From: Lactobacillus sp.
GTDB taxonomy: Bacteria > Bacillota > Bacilli > Lactobacillales > Lactobacillaceae
Direction: 5' to 3'
NCBI RefSeq assembly: GCF_014803895.1
Contig: NZ_JAAVAU010000033.1
Span: 1-53,236, forward strand
DNA length: 53,236 nucleotides
This document shows positions 49,439-53,236 of this stretch, piece after piece. The position numbers and the translations under genes were made by a program. Within the stretch, counting starts at the first letter, position 1. Each line of letters starts with the position of its first letter. The notes beneath the pieces were generated by a model. The model made no database searches, was not told the DNA's origin, and worked only from the letters and a program-made list of their open reading frames with translations.

Positions 49439-51283
49439 ATGATTAGAGATTTAGATAAAGCATATTTAATTCTTCAAGCACCAGGATTAAGTTTGAAAGA
49501 TTTAGCAGAAAAAACTAGAATCAAATATCAGACTTTGCGTCTATATAAGTCTAATAACGACAGATTAAGAGCTGCGGCAGCAACTCAAATAAGTGATTTA
49601 GCAAGTGAATGGGAGAATCATCCAACGTTCAACTTACTTACTGTTCCTTGGATAAAAGTTTTAAGTAATAAGACTTTTGAAGAAGAGACTGTATCATTAA
49701 CTAAATTGTTAACTAGCGCTAAAGAATATCGAATGCTTGCAAATGATATGAAAATTCAAGATGTAGCAATACTTCGGTTAATCTTGGCCATTGTATTATC
49801 TGTATATTCACGTTTTGATGTAGAAGGTAAGTCCTATGATTGGGTTACTATAAAACAAACATCAATGAGATTAAGTAGAGTACACGAAGAAAAATATAAT
49901 GAAGCAGATATACTTAGTACTTGGAAGCAACTTTATAAGAATAAAGCATTCAGCAAAGTTTTGTTTGACTATCTTAACAAAATTAAAAATGATTTCGATT
50001 TGTTTGGAGATAATCCATTTTTTCAAGTTAATAAAGACATTTATGATGCAAATGTTCCTAAAAATAAAAAAGTGGAAAACGGTAAAGGAACTGTAGCATT
50101 ACGTCAGTTAAATCGAAGAATAGGTGAAAGTGGTAATAGTAAATCTATCTTTTCACCTAAGTCAGAAACTTATAAGGATGAGCTGGAGTTTGCTGAGCTT
50201 GCGAGATGGGTACTTACCTATCAAAGTTATACAAGTGTAATTGATAAGACTAAAGTTGTTCCTGGTGATTTTAGTGTTTCAGCTGGATGGACATATAAGC
50301 TGAATCCTTATTTTGTTCAAGCTGATAATATATTTGATACTTTGATGTTGAACTTATCTTTAATTGATGAGACACATCAATACAAAGCTCAAAGACCGTC
50401 TTGGGAGTGGAATAAGGAAGATTACCTTGCTTATCGTTTAAAGCTTGAAAAGCCGTCTAATCAAGCTGAGAGCTATACTTTATGGTCAAGGATGCTTCAT
50501 ATTGAGCTATCTGATTATGGAGAACCACAATTGTTTTCTGCAGGACTTCCTAAAATGGATAATCAAGAAGCATATGAAGAGCCGATGACTATCTGGAGAT
50601 ACAGTGATAAAAAAGCAACGTTTATTCCAGATAGAGTGATGCAGAGTAATTATTATGTACCTATGTTTGTAAATATGAATAGATTTATAGATAAGTCAGT
50701 AGATAAAAGCAATCATCAATCAACAATCGGCTATTGGATAGATTATCTTTATGGAAAAGACCTACTAGAAAAGGAAAAGCCTGTAAACTTAGTGTCAATC
50801 AGTCTGTTGGACGATGAAAAAGGATCATCACAATTACTATATGCAGAAAAATATGGTGATGTGATGTTGGAATTGAATAAAATTTGCTCAGATGATTGGA
50901 AAAAAGTAATAGATACTGCTGCACTTGTTGCAAGAAAAGCATCTAGTATTCTTTGGCATTTTGTAAATGAAGATACTAAATTAAAGGGACTCAATAATCC
51001 TAAAATTGCAGATAAAGTAGTTAATGAGTTTTGGCTCAATCTTAACTTTCAAGACTGGATTAATGATTTGGATTTAAGCGGTAAAAGAGAAAATTTGAGC
51101 ATCTGGTTTGATGAAGTTAAGGAGGATGTCGTTGATATTGCTGAACAACAGGTAAGATTAGCTTCTGCTCGAGAAATACGAGGAGACAGCCAAAATAATA
51201 TTCATACGCTATATAATGCACTTTATGGTCAGTTGATAGGGATGCTAAAAAAGACGGCTAAAGATTATTCAGAAGGTTTGTAG
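49439..51283 (+). CDS. Solitary Cas8e (Cse1/CasA) with N-terminal helix-turn-helix
   Basis: 614 residues, GAGGA ribosome site. Residues 8-55 form an added HTH-like domain (LSLKDLAEKTRIKYQTLRLY). The remainder follows the Cse1 plan: the entry motif FNLLTVPWIKVL (64-75), SIFSPKSETYKDELEFAELA (226-245), DNIFDTLMLNL (276-286), RPSWEW (309-314), ESYTLWSRMLHIEL (344-357) and a helical C-terminal bundle (about 465-610). In type I-E Cascade this subunit reads the PAM and recruits Cas3. No cas3, cas5, cas6, cas7, cse2, cas1, cas2 or repeat array is in the window. Followed 4 bp later by the next gene, so the two form an operon. Confidence 0.85.
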   Translation: MIRDLDKAYLILQAPGLSLKDLAEKTRIKYQTLRLYKSNNDRLRAAAATQISDLASEWENHPTFNLLTVPWIKVLSNKTFEEETVSLTKLLTSAKEYRMLANDMKIQDVAILRLILAIVLSVYSRFDVEGKSYDWVTIKQTSMRLSRVHEEKYNEADILSTWKQLYKNKAFSKVLFDYLNKIKNDFDLFGDNPFFQVNKDIYDANVPKNKKVENGKGTVALRQLNRRIGESGNSKSIFSPKSETYKDELEFAELARWVLTYQSYTSVIDKTKVVPGDFSVSAGWTYKLNPYFVQADNIFDTLMLNLSLIDETHQYKAQRPSWEWNKEDYLAYRLKLEKPSNQAESYTLWSRMLHIELSDYGEPQLFSAGLPKMDNQEAYEEPMTIWRYSDKKATFIPDRVMQSNYYVPMFVNMNRFIDKSVDKSNHQSTIGYWIDYLYGKDLLEKEKPVNLVSISLLDDEKGSSQLLYAEKYGDVMLELNKICSDDWKKVIDTAALVARKASSILWHFVNEDTKLKGLNNPKIADKVVNEFWLNLNFQDWINDLDLSGKRENLSIWFDEVKEDVVDIAEQQVRLASAREIRGDSQNNIHTLYNALYGQLIGMLKKTAKDYSEGL

Positions 51284-51287
51284 AAAA

Positions 51288-52349
51288 ATGAGCGATAAAG
51301 TAAAAATTGAATACAAAGGTAAGATCTATTATAGGCTTGCTGACTTAGCTCATGATTATGGCATAAGTGCGAAGTTAGTAAGTGATAGATGGCATAAAGG
51401 ACATCGAAACCCTAAAGACTTGTTAGAAAAAGGTAAACTCTTTACTATTTCTCCGTATGCACATCAAATTACCTATCAAGGAACTACTTATAATTCTGCA
51501 CGTGACTTTGCTAGAAAGCATGACTTAATTTATGGTAAAGTTCTTAGCTTAATAAAAAAGGATATCACGGATCCGCAAAAACTGATAGATAAAGGAAAGC
51601 GCAGTGAGTATACGCAGGTTGAGATGTTGACTAAAGCACGTAAATTGGATGAAGAGCAAAGGGATAAATTTCTAAGCGCTAGAAATTTATTATCTGTTCA
51701 ACAGGTTAGTAAGATGACTAAGGTTCCAACTCACCCTATCAATGTTTTGGCAAATAGTTTAATTAAAGGGACGAAAAAAAAGGGCTATTTAGGACTTAAA
51801 AAATCTGATTTAGTTAAGTTGGATTTTGAAGATGATGAAGATAAGAAAAAAATAAAGGATGGTGCTTTTATTGGTGAATATGGTTTTAAAAAATCTGCGG
51901 TAGACCATATTTTAAAGCGTATTAACATCATAAAAGATCGTGAGATGAAACAATTACCTGAACCATTTTCTAATTATTATTATGATATAGAACATAAAGA
52001 GGTTTGGAAATATTATCCTTTAGGCTATGGTACTATTCGTTTGAATATTTTTGGAGGTGGCAAATATTTCAAATTTGCTATTGGTAAAAAACAATTTCAA
52101 TTTACGCCTGACGCTCTTGATGATATTGTTAAAAATCCAGAGATTACATATCAAGATTTATTGACTAAGCAAGATATAATCAAAAATTCAGATTTGACAG
52201 CTTCACGTTGGCATAATAGAAAAATTTCAAAATATCTGCCACCTCTGCATGTTCGCTATGATAAAACTGGAAATAGAGTAAGTGGTTGGACTAAAGAAGA
52301 AATATTATATCCAGAAAAATTACGACTATTAAATATGAATAAAGTGTAG
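51288..52349 (+). CDS. Protein with duplicated DNA-binding-like modules, operon partner of HTH-Cas8e
   Basis: 353 residues. Two related about 40-residue units lie at the start: KIYYRLADLAHDYGIS...NPKDLLEKGK (about 12-50) and TTYNSARDFARKHDLI...DPQKLIDKGK (about 66-104). Each has the shape of a small HTH preceded by a beta hairpin. A third, HTH-like region (NLLSVQQVSKMTKVPTHPIN) and a basic middle follow, and then a C-terminal part with AFIGEYGFKKSAVDHIL and a beta-rich YYYDIEHKEVWKYYPLGYG. The modules resemble repeat-type DNA-binding units of Lactobacillus phage and plasmid proteins. Start 4 bp after the Cas8e stop implies joint expression. Confidence 0.65.
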   Translation: MSDKVKIEYKGKIYYRLADLAHDYGISAKLVSDRWHKGHRNPKDLLEKGKLFTISPYAHQITYQGTTYNSARDFARKHDLIYGKVLSLIKKDITDPQKLIDKGKRSEYTQVEMLTKARKLDEEQRDKFLSARNLLSVQQVSKMTKVPTHPINVLANSLIKGTKKKGYLGLKKSDLVKLDFEDDEDKKKIKDGAFIGEYGFKKSAVDHILKRINIIKDREMKQLPEPFSNYYYDIEHKEVWKYYPLGYGTIRLNIFGGGKYFKFAIGKKQFQFTPDALDDIVKNPEITYQDLLTKQDIIKNSDLTASRWHNRKISKYLPPLHVRYDKTGNRVSGWTKEEILYPEKLRLLNMNKV

Positions 52350-52497
52350 GTATACAACAAAATTGGGTTAAATTTATTGACAAAAATTTGTATGAAATAA
52401 GATCCAAAGTTGGAAAAAATCAGCAACGTGGTCTATATTTTCATGAATGATGCCAGCAATTTTCTAGCTTTTTTATTTAAAAACAGACTGTAAACTA

Positions 52498-52529
52498 AAA
52501 AATTCTCAAGAGTTCTCTTGAGAATTTTT
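52498..52529. terminator. 14-bp bidirectional terminator
   Basis: AAAAATTCTCAAGA-gttc-TCTTGAGAATTTTT, a perfect stem with A and T runs. It can end the Cas8e operon on the forward strand and the toxin transcript on the reverse strand. Confidence 0.88.
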
Positions 52530-52653
52530 AAATATAATTATGGAATTATAGTATCTTTTTAATAATAAACTTAAAGTCGGAGGTTGGGTAAAAAGTACAG
52601 GGATGGTCAAAATTTTTACCATAGAAAGTTTATTTCCGACTACATTTAGACTT
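52530..52653. other. Structured segment next to the toxin gene, possible antitoxin RNA
   Basis: A forward TATAAT (about 52534-52539) and nested inverted pairs AAACTT/AAGTTT, GTCGGA/TCCGAC and GGTAAAAA/TTTTTACC (52587-52620) lie in the 3' untranslated part of the reverse-strand toxin message. Type I antitoxin RNAs often overlap the toxin mRNA in this place. Confidence 0.4.
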
Positions 52654-52749
52654 TTAGTGGTTACTTTTGTTGATAATCTTAAGCACAAGCTCGATTAGTC
52701 CGATAATTAAATTTCCGAAGAGTAGCATGAGCTCTACTGTGTGATACAT
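52654..52749 (-). CDS. Type I toxin-like hydrophobic peptide (holin-like toxin family)
   Basis: A 31-residue reverse-strand gene, too short for routine calling. The sequence MYHTVELMLLFGNLIIGLIE followed by a basic end (KIINKSNH) matches the plan of Gram-positive putative holin-like/TxpA-type toxins: a short polar start, the LMLLFG motif, one membrane helix and a basic tail. The ribosome site AAGGGAAGTGA lies about 6-8 nt upstream. The structured downstream region and bidirectional terminator fit a toxin with antisense RNA control. Such modules stabilise plasmids. Confidence 0.7.
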   Translation of the reverse strand: MYHTVELMLLFGNLIIGLIELVLKIINKSNH

Positions 52750-52812
52750 TATAAGTCACTTCCCTTATATATTTTTTCAGCTTTAATTATGATGTATAAG
52801 AGAATAGTTTTT

Positions 52813-52872
52813 TATAATATTACGAGCTGGTGAAAACTTGGTAATTCATTGCCGAGATGAAACCAGCTTTTT
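52813..52872 (+). ncRNA. Short hairpin RNA or IS left end before the second tnpB
   Basis: TATAAT (52813-52818) is followed by AGCTGGT (52825-52831) pairing with ACCAGCT (52862-52868) and a T run. GCCGAGAT...ACCAGC recalls the GGCGAGATACCAG word in the left end of the first TnpB element, so it may be the transposon end. Confidence 0.45.
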
Positions 52873-52937
52873 CAGTGATTTTCTATTTTAGTATATTTTT
52901 GAATTTGCTATAATTTTTGCTACGGGGAGGTGAAAAA

Positions 52938-53236
52938 ATGTTAGCTGGAATTAAATTAAGACTCTATCCCAATCAAGTTCAAAAAGATAAATTGATGCAG
53001 ATGTTTGGTAATGATAGATTCGTTTGGAATCAAATGTTAGCGATGATGAATGAAAGGTATAAAAATAATCATCATTTGCCATTTCTAGGAAAGTATAAGT
53101 TAAACTATCTTTTACCGTCGATGAAATTAGAATTTCCATTTTTGAAGAATAGTGATTCCTCAAGTTTGCAAGTTATAAATGAGACTTTGAATAATTCTTG
53201 GAAGAAATTCTTTCAACATAAAGGTGGTAGACCCCA
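52938..53236 (+). CDS. tnpB: TnpB, N-terminal part, cut by the window edge
   Basis: About 99 residues from the ATG at 52938 behind GGGGAGGTG. AGIKLRLYPNQVQKDKLMQM, FGNDRFVWNQML and NETLNNSWKKFFQHKGGRP are the standard N-terminal segments of TnpB/OrfB. The frame is open to the end of the window, so completeness cannot be judged. It differs from the first TnpB (6.5 kb), so two distinct elements are present. Confidence 0.88.
   Translation, partial: MLAGIKLRLYPNQVQKDKLMQMFGNDRFVWNQMLAMMNERYKNNHHLPFLGKYKLNYLLPSMKLEFPFLKNSDSSSLQVINETLNNSWKKFFQHKGGRP

Noticed and set aside
52506..52688. Reverse-strand 60-residue frame
   Set aside because: Overlaps the 3' region of the better supported 31-residue toxin gene, crosses a terminator and lacks a ribosome site.
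1..53236. CRISPR array to accompany the Cas8e gene
   Set aside because: No series of regularly spaced identical 25-40 bp repeats with unique spacers was found; the repeats seen are leader copies, iterons, terminators and protein-coding repeats.

Overview
The window looks like part of a large conjugative plasmid of a Lactobacillus (acidophilus/delbrueckii-group type). The DNA is strongly AT-rich. The genes use Gram-positive AGGAGG-type ribosome sites. The surface adhesin has a YSIRK signal, Muc_B2/MucBP repeats and an LPQTG anchor, and a ParM/ParR partition pair with a repeat-rich centromere is present. I see no replication initiator, relaxase, integrase, rRNA, intact tRNA or CRISPR array, so the replicon core and the nickase must lie outside the window.

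Layout. (1) 0.2-3.5 kb: five small genes (ArdA antirestriction protein, DUF3846-like protein, a 30-residue membrane peptide, a RadC/JAB protein, an acidic 77-residue protein). Each sits behind a near-identical promoter plus 5' hairpin leader. Two short reverse-strand RNAs (2.94-3.0 kb and 4.14-4.25 kb) resemble antisense copies of that leader. This has the character of a plasmid leading region. (2) 3.6-6.4 kb: HU protein, parC-like repeats, parM, parR. (3) 6.4-7.9 kb: a TnpB-only IS200/IS605-type element with a candidate omega RNA. (4) 8.0-13.2 kb: a gene-poor tract with many hairpins, candidate small RNAs, a three-way-junction element, a lipoprotein, and a reverse-strand ribbon-helix-helix-like protein. 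(5) 13.2-34.5 kb: one long co-oriented type IV secretion operon. It holds a ClpB-like double AAA+ ATPase, a VirB6-like channel protein with repeats, small membrane proteins, a VirB4-like protein without a recognisable Walker A motif, a two-domain cell-wall hydrolase, two VirB8-like bitopic proteins, a membrane thioredoxin-like protein, an FtsK/TcpA coupling ATPase and a NucA-like endonuclease. (6) 34.5-40.7 kb: a 2046-residue adhesin placed like an aggregation factor. (7) 40.8-44.2 kb: small hypothetical genes and gene debris. (8) 44.3-48.3 kb: four DNA methyltransferases with no visible restriction enzyme; two of them are frameshifted exactly in G7 and G8 runs, which suggests phase variation. 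(9) 49.0-52.3 kb: a small operon made of a perfect 24-bp palindrome, a very acidic 74-residue protein, a solitary Cas8e (Cse1/CasA) with an extra N-terminal helix-turn-helix, and a protein with duplicated DNA-binding-like modules. (10) 52.5-53.2 kb: a type I toxin-like peptide on the reverse strand, and the start of a second tnpB.

How it may fit together. ArdA, the orphan methyltransferases, the acidic small proteins and the solitary Cas8e all read as establishment or host-defence-interaction functions around a self-transfer module. The T4SS is unusual because its VirB4-like subunit appears ATPase-dead while a double AAA+ ATPase is encoded in the same operon. The most novel candidates are the HTH-Cas8e operon, the phase-variable methyltransferase pair and the shared leader/antisense-RNA network. 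All functional statements are inferences from sequence reading; no database or folding program was run.
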